Source of the DNA: Syntrophorhabdaceae bacterium
GTDB taxonomy: Bacteria; Desulfobacterota; Syntrophorhabdia; Syntrophorhabdales; Syntrophorhabdaceae
Length of the DNA: 64,000 nucleotides
Direction: 5' to 3'
NCBI GenBank assembly: GCA_028698615.1
Contig: JAQVWF010000008.1
Location: 24,484 to 88,483, forward strand
Each line of letters opens with the position of its first letter. The first letter of the stretch is position 1. The position numbers and the translations under genes were made by a program. Positions 17,301-26,023 of the stretch are shown here, in pieces. Under the pieces are notes generated by a model. That model was not told the origin of the DNA, did no database searches, and saw only the letters and a program-made list of their open reading frames with translations.

Positions 17301-18301
17301 GAATGAACGATTTTGACAATATAATGGCCTTTGCCCGCAAAGCTACCGGCCTCGGCCCGTCGAGCCCGGCGACCATTGCGCCTCTTACCGCCCGGGGCTC
17401 CGACCGGGTGTTCTACCGTTTCTCCTGGGGGGACGGCAGATCGGTCATCATCATCGATTACGATGCAAAGAGAACGGAAAACACCTTTTATGCCGATATA
17501 GCCCTTTATCTCAAGGGCATTCGCATCCCCGTTCCGGCAATGATCTTTCATGACCGCGCGAGTCACCTCATGGCAATGGAAGATCTGGGCAACGAGGACC
17601 TCCATGCCTTCGCCGGGCACGACTGGCCCACGAGGCGCACGCTTTACCAGAAGACCCTCGGTGCGGCGAAAAGGCTCCACGCCATATCGGAGAAACACTT
17701 CCCCTCCCAGGACGTAAGCCTCATGGAGGGTTTCGGACCTCACCTCTATCTCTTTGAACAGAATTATTTCCTCGAGCATTTCGTGAAGGACTGCTGCGAT
17801 ATAGTCCTTGAACCCGCCTTCGAATCAAAGCTGAGATCGGAGCTTGCAGGACTGACAGACGAACTGGGCTCCATGGAGCGCTGCCTCATCCATCGCGACC
17901 TCCAGTCGCAAAACGTCATGATCCGCGATTCGGAGCCGTACTTTATTGACTTCCAGGGCATGCGGTTGGGAAATCCCTTTTATGATCTGGGTTCCCTCCT
18001 GTGCGATCCCTATGTATCACTGACCCCGGAGGAAAGGGAGGACCTCCTGTCATTCTATTACGTCCTCTCATCCCAGGAACTCGACTGGGATGCCTTTCAG
18101 AAGGCCTTCTGGGAGGCATCGGTGGAGCGCCTCATGCAGGCGCTGGGCGCCTACGGTTTCCTGGGCAGGACGAAAGGTCTTGCAAGCTTTCTCGATCACA
18201 TCCCCGCCGGCCTTCACAATCTCGATATGGCGGCCTCCCGCATCCCCTCCCTCCCCACCCTTGGCGTCCTGACGGCGGAATGCAAACTGGCCCTTGGCTG
18301 A
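17297..18301 (+). CDS. Aminoglycoside-phosphotransferase-fold sugar kinase (AmgK-like)
   Basis: About 334 residues; ATG 17297 overlaps the preceding stop, and ATG 17303 is better spaced from GAGGA (7 bases). It has the APH kinase core: nucleotide-binding N-lobe with GSDRVFYRF, the MAMEDLGNEDL hinge region, the catalytic loop HRDLQSQNVMIR with the catalytic Asp and Asn, and the metal-binding FIDFQGMR. AmgK-type members phosphorylate the anomeric hydroxyl of MurNAc or GlcNAc, giving the substrate for the partner nucleotidyltransferase. The neighbouring SpoIID-like gene supports a peptidoglycan-sugar role, but other sugars are possible. A perfect 18-bp hairpin begins in its stop codon. Confidence 0.88.
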   Translation: MRMNDFDNIMAFARKATGLGPSSPATIAPLTARGSDRVFYRFSWGDGRSVIIIDYDAKRTENTFYADIALYLKGIRIPVPAMIFHDRASHLMAMEDLGNEDLHAFAGHDWPTRRTLYQKTLGAAKRLHAISEKHFPSQDVSLMEGFGPHLYLFEQNYFLEHFVKDCCDIVLEPAFESKLRSELAGLTDELGSMERCLIHRDLQSQNVMIRDSEPYFIDFQGMRLGNPFYDLGSLLCDPYVSLTPEEREDLLSFYYVLSSQELDWDAFQKAFWEASVERLMQALGAYGFLGRTKGLASFLDHIPAGLHNLDMAASRIPSLPTLGVLTAECKLALG

Positions 18302-18341
18302 CAACCTATACAATATGGTGTTCCCATATTGTATAGGTTGT
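18301..18341. repeat. Perfect 18-bp inverted repeat (hairpin) after the kinase gene
   Basis: Arms 18301-18318 (ACAACCTATACAATATGG) and 18324-18341 are exact reverse complements separated by TGTTC. The left arm starts at the last base of the kinase stop codon. The stem is AT-rich and no T-tract follows, so it is not a textbook terminator; a transcript-stabilising hairpin or a protein-binding palindrome is equally possible. An imperfect palindrome (GTATGCCATATAC) follows about 12 bases later. Confidence 0.85.
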
Positions 18342-18489
18342 ATTAACACCGTTGTATGCCATATACAGCTTATATAGACCGTATTACCACACATAAGCAG
18401 GACAGGATCTTCTCCCTTTCTTCTCATCCCGCATCGTGCATTCTGCACCGCCTTTCCTGTTTTCTTTACCGTCTTTTCCGTGGTAGGAT

Positions 18490-19980
18490 ATGGCACGCAT
18501 GAAACCGATCACCGCTGTCTGCACCCGCACCGCGGGGCCCCTTTTCCTGCCGGCCTTGAGGAGTCTGGCCGGTTCGGATCTCATCGAAGAGGTCCTGATC
18601 GTGTCCCGCGAACCCATACCGGACATCCTTCCCCGATGCACCGTTATCGATACGGGCCCCTTTGCGTCCCGGGAGACCTTTGAAAGAATCCTGGCAAAGG
18701 CTGCAACGGAATACCTTCTCTTCATCCCCAGTTCGATCCCCATGCTCGCCGGGACAGGAGCGCTGGAGAGATTGATCGGGGCCGCACGATCATCAGGCGC
18801 GGGAACCACCTATTCTGACTTCTACGATGATACGGGGAGGGGGAAGACGCTTCATCCCCTCATCGACTACCAGCCGGGCAGCGTCCGCGATGACTTCAAC
18901 TTTGGTGCCCTTGCGCTCCTGAACACCTCCATCATCCGCGACGCACTTCGGAGATACGGCCGCACCCCGCCGCTTCGGCATGCCGCCCTGTACGACGTCA
19001 GGCTGAAGATTTCCATGGACCACGGCATCCATCACGTCGCAGAACCGCTTTACAGCGTCGTAACTCATACGGGGGGTCCTCCCGGCGAGGTGCACTTTGC
19101 CTACGTCGATCCCCGCAATCAACCCCTTCAGAAGGAAATGGAGGCAGTCTTCACCGACCACCTCAAAAGGATCGGTGCATACCTGCCTCCGGAGAGGCTC
19201 AAAGAAATGGAAGAACCGGCAGAGCCTTTTCCCGTCAGGGCCTCCGTAATAATCCCCGTAAAAAACCGAAGGAAAACCATAGCCGATGCCCTCAACAGCG
19301 CCCTCTCACAGGAAACGGACTTCACATTCAACATTCTCGTCATCGACAATCATTCGACGGACGGGACCACGGAGATAGTCGCCGACATAGCCGGCAAGAA
19401 CCCGGCGATACGGCACATCATCCCCTCCCGGAAAGACCTGGGGATAGGCGGATGCTGGAATATGGGCATCATGGACCATGCCTGCGGCCGCTATGCGGTC
19501 CAACTCGATTCCGATGACCTCTACGAGAATCACCTTGTCCTCGAGACCATCGTGGATGCGATCCGCGACGGGAGCTACGCGATGGTCGTCGGCTCCTATA
19601 CCATCGTTAACGAGCGCTTGGAACAGATACCTCCCGGATTGATCGACCACCGCGAATGGACGAGCGAGAACGGCCACAACAATGCCCTCAGGGTCAATGG
19701 CCTCGGGGCTCCCCGGGCCTTCTCCACGACAGCCATTCGCCGTACAGGCTTTCTCAATGTAAGTTATGGGGAGGACTACGCCGCGGCGCTGAGAATATCC
19801 CGGGAATACAGGATCGGCAGGATCTATGAAAGCCTTTACCTGTGCCGGCGCTGGCAGGGCAACACGGACGCGGCGCTTGACGTGGAGGCTTCCAACAGGA
19901 ACGACACTTTCAAGGACTCGCTCCGCACCGAGGAGATCCTCAAGCGGCAGGAACTGGCCGGGGGAGACCCCCATCCGTGA
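18490..19980 (+). CDS. Family 2 glycosyltransferase with N-terminal GT-like domain
   Basis: A 496-residue protein. Residues ~1-240 look like a degenerate GT-A domain (TRTAGPLFLPALRSLAG, then a YSDFYDD segment). From about residue 250 there is a canonical GT2 domain: ASVIIPVKNRRKTI, VIDNHSTDGT, the GIGGCWNMGI segment and the DSDD nucleotide-sugar/metal motif. The acceptor-side end has GEDYAAALRIS followed by CRRW. It should transfer a sugar from an NDP-sugar in the cytoplasm or at the inner face of the membrane. The stop overlaps the next gene's GTG by four bases. It probably uses the product of the upstream nucleotidyltransferase, which is inference from context. Confidence 0.88.
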   Translation: MARMKPITAVCTRTAGPLFLPALRSLAGSDLIEEVLIVSREPIPDILPRCTVIDTGPFASRETFERILAKAATEYLLFIPSSIPMLAGTGALERLIGAARSSGAGTTYSDFYDDTGRGKTLHPLIDYQPGSVRDDFNFGALALLNTSIIRDALRRYGRTPPLRHAALYDVRLKISMDHGIHHVAEPLYSVVTHTGGPPGEVHFAYVDPRNQPLQKEMEAVFTDHLKRIGAYLPPERLKEMEEPAEPFPVRASVIIPVKNRRKTIADALNSALSQETDFTFNILVIDNHSTDGTTEIVADIAGKNPAIRHIIPSRKDLGIGGCWNMGIMDHACGRYAVQLDSDDLYENHLVLETIVDAIRDGSYAMVVGSYTIVNERLEQIPPGLIDHREWTSENGHNNALRVNGLGAPRAFSTTAIRRTGFLNVSYGEDYAAALRISREYRIGRIYESLYLCRRWQGNTDAALDVEASNRNDTFKDSLRTEEILKRQELAGGDPHP

Positions 19981-20960
19981 CGGGTGAGATAAAGGACCGC
20001 GTCTATGCGAGCTTCGACGGGAACGGTCCTCAACGTCTCGAGGATCTCTGCCGGGGACTTCTTTCCGAACAGCAAGCATCCTGGCCGGAGTTGAAACATG
20101 CTTACGATTCCCTCGGCAGCGTCAGGTCGCGGGACATCAGGTGCGACGGGTTCTCGGTCCGCCTCGTATTCAATCCCGGCAGGGCCGTTAACACGATGGC
20201 CGCTGTAAGCCCCCCGGAGATCAGTCAACGGCCCTGTTTCCTGTGCCTCGCCAACCTGCCTGCCGAACAGAAAGGCATCATCTACCGGGGTCAGTTCCTG
20301 ATCCTGGGAAACCCCAGACCCGCATTGCCCTTTCACCTCACCATAGCGCACCTGAGCCATCGCCCTCAGGCTATCAGCGACCATATTGAAATGTTCCTGC
20401 AGATAGCGGCGGACCTCGGACGCGGCTTCACAACCCTCTACAACGGCCCCCGCTGCGGGGCGTCAGCCCCCGACCATCTCCACTTTCAGGCAGTGCCCTC
20501 GGGAAAGATGCCCATCGAGCAGGAACTCGACGCGAAGAGGGACCTCATCTCCATAAGTCCCCGGGTCCGGGCCTCCCGCGTCCCTGTCCTCAGGGCGTCT
20601 GGTTTCGGCCGTGAGGTCGTACTTATCGAAGGGGATGAAACCCCCCTTGTCGCAGCCGCCTTCAGGGACTACATGCAAAGCCTGAAGAATGCCTCGACCT
20701 CCACAGAGAGAGCCGACGAGGAACCTATGCTGAACGCAGCCGCCTCTTTTGACGGAAAAGGGTGGCGCCTTCTTGTCTTCCCGCGCCGCGCCCATCGCCC
20801 GGCGGCCTTTTACAGGGAAGATGAGGAACGGGTCCTCGTAAGCCCGGCCGTCATGGAAATGGCGGGCATCATAGTCACACCCATGGAGCGCGATTTCTAC
20901 CGCCTCGACGCCGCCGCCATCGAGTCCATGTATCGCGAGGTCTCCTTCCATCATGCCTGA
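19977..20960 (+). CDS. DUF4922 HIT/GalT-like phosphorylase or nucleotidyltransferase candidate
   Basis: A 327-residue protein starting at GTG 19977 inside the preceding stop (GTGA overlap). It carries the features of the DUF4922 family, related to galactose-1-phosphate uridylyltransferase and HIT enzymes. There is a CFLCLANLP Cys pair in the N-terminal half, a NPRPALPFHLTIAH strand, and the catalytic-type GASAPDHLHFQAV segment with H-x-H-x-Q. The C-terminal LLVFPRRAHRPAAFY motif is also typical. The family is uncharacterised; by fold it should transfer or phosphorolyse a nucleotide on a sugar-nucleotide. Being last in a kinase-nucleotidyltransferase-glycosyltransferase cluster, it may recycle or remodel the same sugar-nucleotide. 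Confidence 0.8.
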   Translation: MTGEIKDRVYASFDGNGPQRLEDLCRGLLSEQQASWPELKHAYDSLGSVRSRDIRCDGFSVRLVFNPGRAVNTMAAVSPPEISQRPCFLCLANLPAEQKGIIYRGQFLILGNPRPALPFHLTIAHLSHRPQAISDHIEMFLQIAADLGRGFTTLYNGPRCGASAPDHLHFQAVPSGKMPIEQELDAKRDLISISPRVRASRVPVLRASGFGREVVLIEGDETPLVAAAFRDYMQSLKNASTSTERADEEPMLNAAASFDGKGWRLLVFPRRAHRPAAFYREDEERVLVSPAVMEMAGIIVTPMERDFYRLDAAAIESMYREVSFHHA

Positions 20961-21096
20961 AAGAACACTTTGAACCCCGAGATCGGTACCGGGACAATAC
21001 ATTGAAGACCTTTCCATCGGCGTCATAATTTCGGTGTGGTTCCTGCGGATTGTGTATTGATATAGTGGCGACATATCTATTAGTATTGGAAGGGGG

Positions 21097-23445
21097 ATGA
21101 GGAACCCATTGAAGACGATACAGGAATTGACCCGGGAGATATCTCTCCTGAAGAGCAGGATACGTGAACTGGAGCGGTCTGAGGCCCAACACAGAGGGGC
21201 CGGGGAAGAACTGAGATCCTCCCTGGAGCAGTTGCGCCTGCTTATCGACGCAGGGCCCGATTTTTTCTTCCTCAAGAACCTCGATCTAAGATACCAGCTC
21301 GTCAACCTGGCAAACGCACAGTTCTTCGGGCTTACCGAGGCCGACATCATCGGAAAGAGCGATTTCGATCTCATGCCCGAGGACGCCGCCGCCGTCTGCC
21401 AGCAAAGCGATCGCCTGGCTATCAGCGAAAAAAGGACCGTGATAGCCACCGAACCCGTCGAAGACAAGTTCTACGAGACCTACAAATTTCCCTTCCTCAT
21501 CAAAGGCGCGGTCGCCGGCGTGGCCGGCATAGTCCGCGACATCACCGAGCGCAGACTCGCCGAAGAGGAACTGCGCAAGAGCCGCGCCCTGCTGTCGGAT
21601 ATGATCGAGAACAGCGGCGCACTCATCTGCGTTAAGGACCGTGACGGGCGCTACGAAATGGTGAACCGCAAATGGGAGGAAGTGACGGGGCTCACCCGTC
21701 ACAACACCATCGGCAGGACAGACGAAGAGCTTTTCCCCGGACCGACGGGGAAACACTTTCGCCTGAACGACCTGGAGGTCATGGGATCGGGATCGGTGGT
21801 GGAAAAAGAGGAGATCCTCGAGGATGACCGCGGACAAAGATTTTTTATTTCCATCAAATTCCCATTGCGCGACCAGAATGGCGCTGTGACCGGCATGTGC
21901 GCCATGATCACGGAGATCACTGCACGCAAATCAATGGAGGAACAACTTGCCATCAGCAGGGACCGTCTGTCCCGGGCCGAGATCATTTCGCGCTCAGGCA
22001 ACTGGGAATTCCATATGGAGACAGAGGCCGTCTTCATGTCAATCGGGGCCCGAAGGATCTTCGGAGTCGGCAAGAGGGCATTAGCCATCCCCGATATAAA
22101 GAGAATACCCCTTCCCAAATATCGGCAGATGCTCGACGAAGCCCTGAACGGCCTTATCGGGGAGGGGCGCCCCTACGACGTGGAGTTCAGGATAAAACGT
22201 CCCGACACCGGCCAGATAGCGGACATCCACTCCGTGGCGGAGTATGACCGCGATAGAAAAGTGGTCTTTGGGATCATCCAGGATATCACGGACCGCAAGC
22301 ATCTTGAATCCCAGCTCCTTCAGGCCAAGAAGCTTGAGGCCATCGGTACTCTCGCCGGCGGCATTGCCCACGACTTCAACAACATTCTCATGGGGATCCA
22401 GGGATATGCTTCGATAATGATGGCGGAAAAAGCAGAGAGTCCGAGCCATCCCGACTACGAACGTCTCAGGTCCATCGAGGAACAGGTCAAGAGCGCATCC
22501 AACCTTACGCGGCAGCTTCTGGGATTCGCCCGGGCGGGCGGATACGAGATCAGACCCGTTGACATGAACGAGATCGTTCGCGAGAGCTCCTCCATGTTCC
22601 ACAGGACAAGAAAGGAACTGACCATACGCGCAAAATATGAAAGGGACCTGTGGTCCGCCAACGTCGACCGGGGCCAAATAGAACAGGTCCTTCTCAATCT
22701 CTACATGAATGCGTGGCACGCCATGCCTGCCGGGGGAGAGATACACCTGGAAACCGCCAACGCGGTCATCGACGGCAATTATGGGGCCCTTCATGGCATC
22801 CCTCCCGGTGAATACGTGAGGGTCAGCATTGCAGATACGGGAATGGGGATGGAGGAGGAGACGATGAAACGGGTATTCGACCCCTTCTTCACAACGAAAG
22901 AGATGGGGAGGGGCACGGGCCTGGGGCTCGCGATGGTCTATGGGATCATGAAAGGCCATAAGGGCCTTGTCGATGTCAGGAGCAAACCCGGTCAGGGCAC
23001 GACATTCACTCTCTATTTTCCGACATCCGGGAAAAAGGTCCTTCGGGGAAAACGGGCGATGCCGAAGGCCGTAGGGGGTTCAGAAACGATCCTCCTTGTC
23101 GATGATGAACAGACGGTTCTTGTCGTCACCAAGAGGATGCTTGAGTCTCTCGGCTACACCGTGCACGCAATGGACAGCGGGTCGGATGCCGTCTCTTTTT
23201 TCAAAGACAGGATGAACGGTATCGATCTCATCATGGTCGACATGATCATGCCGAAATTATCGGGGAGCCAGACCTTCGATCGCATCAGGAGCTTAGACCC
23301 CTCGGCAAAGGTGCTGCTCTCAAGCGGCTACAGCATGGACAACGAAGCGCGGCTGATCATGGGTAAAGGATGCACCGGATTCATTCAGAAACCATATAAT
23401 ATCGCCGTGTTATCCCGGAAGGTCCGGGAGGTGTTGGAAAGATAG
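21097..23445 (+). CDS. Hybrid PAS-PAS-PAS histidine kinase with receiver domain
   Basis: A 782-residue cytoplasmic sensor without membrane segments. After an N-terminal coiled coil it has three PAS regions (about 45-150, 165-280, 290-400), each closed by a D-I-T-x-R linker. The HisKA H-box is [12 protein letters not shown] with His425 as phosphoacceptor. The HATPase contains [15 protein letters not shown] and [12 protein letters not shown]-terminal receiver follows, with the acidic pair Asp669/Asp670 and phospho-Asp715 in VDMIMP. The AHDFNN kinase type often feeds NtrC-like or phosphorelay systems, but no output regulator is adjacent. GGAAGGGGG directly abuts the ATG, so a start a few codons later is possible. 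Confidence 0.92.
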   Translation: MRNPLKTIQELTREISLLKSRIRELERSEAQHRGAGEELRSSLEQLRLLIDAGPDFFFLKNLDLRYQLVNLANAQFFGLTEADIIGKSDFDLMPEDAAAVCQQSDRLAISEKRTVIATEPVEDKFYETYKFPFLIKGAVAGVAGIVRDITERRLAEEELRKSRALLSDMIENSGALICVKDRDGRYEMVNRKWEEVTGLTRHNTIGRTDEELFPGPTGKHFRLNDLEVMGSGSVVEKEEILEDDRGQRFFISIKFPLRDQNGAVTGMCAMITEITARKSMEEQLAISRDRLSRAEIISRSGNWEFHMETEAVFMSIGARRIFGVGKRALAIPDIKRIPLPKYRQMLDEALNGLIGEGRPYDVEFRIKRPDTGQIADIHSVAEYDRDRKVVFGIIQDITDRKHLESQLLQAKKLEAIGTLAGGIAHDFNNILMGIQGYASIMMAEKAESPSHPDYERLRSIEEQVKSASNLTRQLLGFARAGGYEIRPVDMNEIVRESSSMFHRTRKELTIRAKYERDLWSANVDRGQIEQVLLNLYMNAWHAMPAGGEIHLETANAVIDGNYGALHGIPPGEYVRVSIADTGMGMEEETMKRVFDPFFTTKEMGRGTGLGLAMVYGIMKGHKGLVDVRSKPGQGTTFTLYFPTSGKKVLRGKRAMPKAVGGSETILLVDDEQTVLVVTKRMLESLGYTVHAMDSGSDAVSFFKDRMNGIDLIMVDMIMPKLSGSQTFDRIRSLDPSAKVLLSSGYSMDNEARLIMGKGCTGFIQKPYNIAVLSRKVREVLER

Positions 23446-23467
23446 AGGGTTTCAGCTTTCAGGCTCA
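23446..23467 (+). repeat. Single-arm GTTTCAGG-type repeat, copy 4
   Basis: GGGTTTCAGCTTTCAGGCTC just after the hybrid kinase stop matches one arm of the repeat family seen at 6071, 6804 and 8641. No reverse arm is evident because the next gene begins immediately. Confidence 0.5.
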
Positions 23468-23471
23468 AATC

Positions 23472-23699
23472 TCACGTCCCTCGCCAGCCTGCCACTTTCT
23501 TGTAGTCTTCCATGGTCCAGCAGGAGCGCAGAAAGGGACAGTCCTTGCAAAGCTCCGTCCTGTGCTGCTCAATGAGGTATTGTTTGCCCGAATCCGAATT
23601 AATGTTGCGGGATGTCATCTCGTCGACACAGGGAGGTGTCCTCGACTTACAGCCGTGCTTGTTGTCGCATCCTATGCAGTAGCCGCTCTTCGGCTTGAT
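23472..23699 (-). CDS. Tiny Cys-rich protein, probable ATC start
   Basis: A 75-codon frame ends at TGA 23472-23474 and has strongly protein-like content. It has eight cysteines in two groups: CIGCDNKHGC followed by TPPC, and CKDCPFLRSC. It also has a W-T-M-E-D-Y tail. No ATG, GTG or TTG precedes the cysteines in this frame back to an upstream stop. However, an ATC at 23699 lies exactly 5 bases after AGGAGG, giving (M/I)KPKSGYC... as the N-terminus. The gene begins 12 bases after the transglutaminase stop on the same strand and is probably co-transcribed. The Cys spacing suggests zinc or Fe-S binding. The family is not recognised. Confidence 0.65.
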   Translation of the reverse strand: MKPKSGYCIGCDNKHGCKSRTPPCVDEMTSRNINSDSGKQYLIEQHRTELCKDCPFLRSCWTMEDYKKVAGWRGT

Positions 23700-23710
23700 G
23701 TGAGCCTCCT

Positions 23711-24391
23711 TTACGGGAACCGGTATCCCGACAGCGGCATAACATGGCCCCGGGAAGCGCTCTCATCTATCCACGAGCGTTTTTCGCCCCAGATGGGAGA
23801 GATCCTGCCGTAGAGCCAGTCAAAGGGCAGGTCGGCATGGGGTTCGTACTTTTCAATATACTCCACATAGGGACTCCCGCAAAGGTCCACCGGGCCAAGT
23901 ACAGCATCATTCTCCCCGTCAAACTCGCAGGCGGGCACGCCAAGCTTTTCGCAAAGACCCTTGTCGAACGCCGGGGTGACGCTCATCCATCTTCCGTTGA
24001 CAAAAAGCTGGGTGTATCCGTGGCTCGGGAATTCTTCGATACCCGTCTGGGCCTTAAGCTCCCCGGGCATCTTGTGGTTGCGGATCCTCGCGAAGGCAAG
24101 CCGGGAGGGAATACCAGCCGCACGCGCCAGGGCGGCAAGGAGAACAGCCTTCTGGACGCAATATCCCTTGCCTCTCTCAAGAACGGCGCTCGCCCTGAAA
24201 TCCTCCAGGAATGTGGAAAGCATGTAGACATTGTAATGGATCTCGTCGCGAACAAAATAGAAGAGCGCCTGCGCCTTGCGCACATCGCCGGCAAGCCCCC
24301 CTGCAAGCCCCAGCGACGTTTGGCGGATACGATCGTTTTCGCTGTCTATCGTTTCCGTCGGCGCGAGATATATCTGCACATTCTCTCCCAT
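23711..24391 (-). CDS. Transglutaminase-like (papain-fold) domain protein
   Basis: A 226-residue protein with no signal peptide. The core has the transglutaminase-like triad: Cys in GKGYCVQKAVLLAALARA, His in SHGYTQLFVNGRW and Asp in SVTPAFD, all at the usual spacing. The N-terminal FYFVRDEIHYNVY helix and the AAGIPSRLAF strand are also typical of bacterial transglutaminase-like cysteine peptidases. The second half (DLPFDWLYGRISPIWGEKR) is less common. It follows the TPM membrane protein gene on the same strand by about 50 bases and precedes the Cys-rich small gene by 12. Substrate is unknown; envelope maturation is possible given the neighbours. Confidence 0.88.
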   Translation of the reverse strand: MGENVQIYLAPTETIDSENDRIRQTSLGLAGGLAGDVRKAQALFYFVRDEIHYNVYMLSTFLEDFRASAVLERGKGYCVQKAVLLAALARAAGIPSRLAFARIRNHKMPGELKAQTGIEEFPSHGYTQLFVNGRWMSVTPAFDKGLCEKLGVPACEFDGENDAVLGPVDLCGSPYVEYIEKYEPHADLPFDWLYGRISPIWGEKRSWIDESASRGHVMPLSGYRFP

Positions 24392-24438
24392 TCCCTTCCA
24401 TCCCTCAAAAGGCGCGGACGTTCAAGCGACTCGCGCTC

Positions 24439-25083
24439 TCAATCCGGTTTTGCGCCGATAATGACCTCGTCCGCCAGTTCGTTGGTGTCACCCTCCCGCC
24501 CGATCGGGAAGTGTTCCTCAAGGAGCTGTCCTGCCTCGCCTATCGCCTCAACGAGTGCATTTGCCGCATTTCTCTCCCTGACTCCCCGAGACACCATCTT
24601 CGCCAATGTGTCGAGCCTGGCCTGGGTGATCTTTTCGTGGATCCCTTTATCGGCAAGGACCCATACTTTCCTTTCGAAGAGTGAAATGAAAAAAAGAACG
24701 CCCGTGTTCGCCCTCGTCCTGTAAAGACCCTTTTCGTAAAATGCCCTGACAGCCCTGTCCCGCACCGCCCTCTGGCGGCGCTTGACACCGGTGAAATGGA
24801 CCTTGAGTAAAGGCACCTTTCTGAAGAGCGGCCAGGACAAAAGAAAGAAAACGAAGGTCAGGGGAATATACCACAGGAGCGATTCATGGAGAAAGAAAGT
24901 GGCAATCAGAAATGCGGCAACGTTCCCAAGGGTGATCGCCCCCAGGACCTCCGCTTCCCGGTAGCGGCTGCTCGCATCAACGACCATAACGGCGATCTCG
25001 CCGATGGTCCTCAATTCAGCCGAGGAGGTTGCCTCCCTGATCCTCTCCTTTTCAGCGTCAGAAAAAAAATGTAAGGCCTTCAT
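24439..25083 (-). CDS. TPM-domain membrane protein
   Basis: About 214 residues; ATG 25083 overlaps the preceding stop in a TGATG arrangement (a GTG one codon earlier also exists). The N-terminal part (HFFSDAEKERIREATSSAE...GEIAVMVVD) is the start of a TPM (TLP18.3/Psb32/MOLO-1) domain. It is interrupted by two membrane helices (around residues 50-90) before the second half resumes (FFISLFERKVWVLADKGIHEKI). This is the usual companion of the YgcG-like secreted TPM protein. The three-gene set lemA / ygcG-like / TPM is widespread in bacteria but has no settled function; a role in envelope protein quality or surface signalling has been proposed. Confidence 0.87.
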   Translation of the reverse strand: MKALHFFSDAEKERIREATSSAELRTIGEIAVMVVDASSRYREAEVLGAITLGNVAAFLIATFFLHESLLWYIPLTFVFFLLSWPLFRKVPLLKVHFTGVKRRQRAVRDRAVRAFYEKGLYRTRANTGVLFFISLFERKVWVLADKGIHEKITQARLDTLAKMVSRGVRERNAANALVEAIGEAGQLLEEHFPIGREGDTNELADEVIIGAKPD

Positions 25084-26012
25084 CACCAGTCCCCCGATGC
25101 CCCGCCGCCGCCGAAACCGCCGCCGCCGCCGCCGAAACCGCCGCCACTGTCAAATCCTCCTCCGCCGGAAAACCCGCCGCCCGTCCAAAATCCACCGGGG
25201 CCGAAACCGCCGCCGCCTCGGGAGCTCCCCCCGAAAAAGAAGGGAAGGAAAACACCAAGGACGAGACCGAAAATGCCAAGGAGAACCGATGTCAGCAGGG
25301 ATAGACCCACCAGGGCCCCTATCGCCGAAAAGCCTATCAGGCCGGCGCCGCCGCCAAGAATGCGGGAGATCCTTCCGAGAACCAACAGAAATGTGGCTCC
25401 AAAGATGAGAAGAGGAAAGACCGATGAAAGACCCCTCTTCCGGGCACCCCGCGGCCTTGCACTATCGGCTTTGAATTCACCCCGGGTTGCATCTATCATT
25501 GCGCGGACCCCTGAGGAAAAACCTCCGTCAAAATCGCCGCGCTTGAACTGCGGATTGATGACGAGCTGCACGATCCGCCCGGCCGTCAGGTCCGTCAGCT
25601 TCCCTTCGAGGCCCCGGCCGACCTCGATGCGCGTCTTACGATCATTCTTGGCGACCAGAAGGATAGCGCCATTATCCTTTCCCTTCTGACCGATCTTCCA
25701 CGTCTCGGCAACCTTCATGGAAAACTCTTCGATAGGTTCGCCCTCGAGAGACGCCATGGTAAGAATGACCATCTGCGTGGAATCCGACTCTTCAAAGTTC
25801 TTGAGTTCCTTCTCGAGTTGGGCGCGAACAACCGGGGATATTATGTTTGCATAGTCGTTGACCCGTCCTTTCAAAGGCGGGACGTCAAGCGCGTGGGCGC
25901 CGGTTCCGGTCAGGAATATCATCCACACGGCGAAGAGGAAGACCGCGTATCCCGCGCTACCCCTGTCCCGATGTCTTTTGTCCCTGTTGTTCCCGTAGGC
26001 TTCTTTCAACAA
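25083..26012 (-). CDS. YgcG-like TPM-domain protein with Gly-rich tail
   Basis: About 309 residues from TTG 26012 (AGGTGG four bases upstream; a second TTG follows). A signal peptide/membrane segment (FAVWMIFLTGTGAHA) is followed by the TPM domain: LKGRVNDYANIISP, MVILTMASLEG, KDNGAILLVAKNDRKTRIEVG and GLEGKLTD. Then come three hydrophobic segments and a long Gly/Phe/Ser-rich tail with poly-Gly runs, ending in SGDW. The tail is characteristic of YgcG proteins. It lies 11 bases after lemA and overlaps the following TPM gene by one base, so all three are one operon. Confidence 0.9.
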   Translation of the reverse strand: MLKEAYGNNRDKRHRDRGSAGYAVFLFAVWMIFLTGTGAHALDVPPLKGRVNDYANIISPVVRAQLEKELKNFEESDSTQMVILTMASLEGEPIEEFSMKVAETWKIGQKGKDNGAILLVAKNDRKTRIEVGRGLEGKLTDLTAGRIVQLVINPQFKRGDFDGGFSSGVRAMIDATRGEFKADSARPRGARKRGLSSVFPLLIFGATFLLVLGRISRILGGGAGLIGFSAIGALVGLSLLTSVLLGIFGLVLGVFLPFFFGGSSRGGGGFGPGGFWTGGGFSGGGGFDSGGGFGGGGGGFGGGGASGDW

Positions 26013-26023
26013 TGGTCCACCTG

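Noticed and set aside
20463..21467. 334-codon minus-strand frame spanning the DUF4922 gene end and the kinase start
   Set aside because: It crosses two well-supported genes and a spacer, and its product has no protein-like features.
25090..25220. Dense GCCGCC repeats resembling a tandem repeat array
   Set aside because: They encode the Gly-rich tail of the YgcG-like protein, a normal feature of that family.
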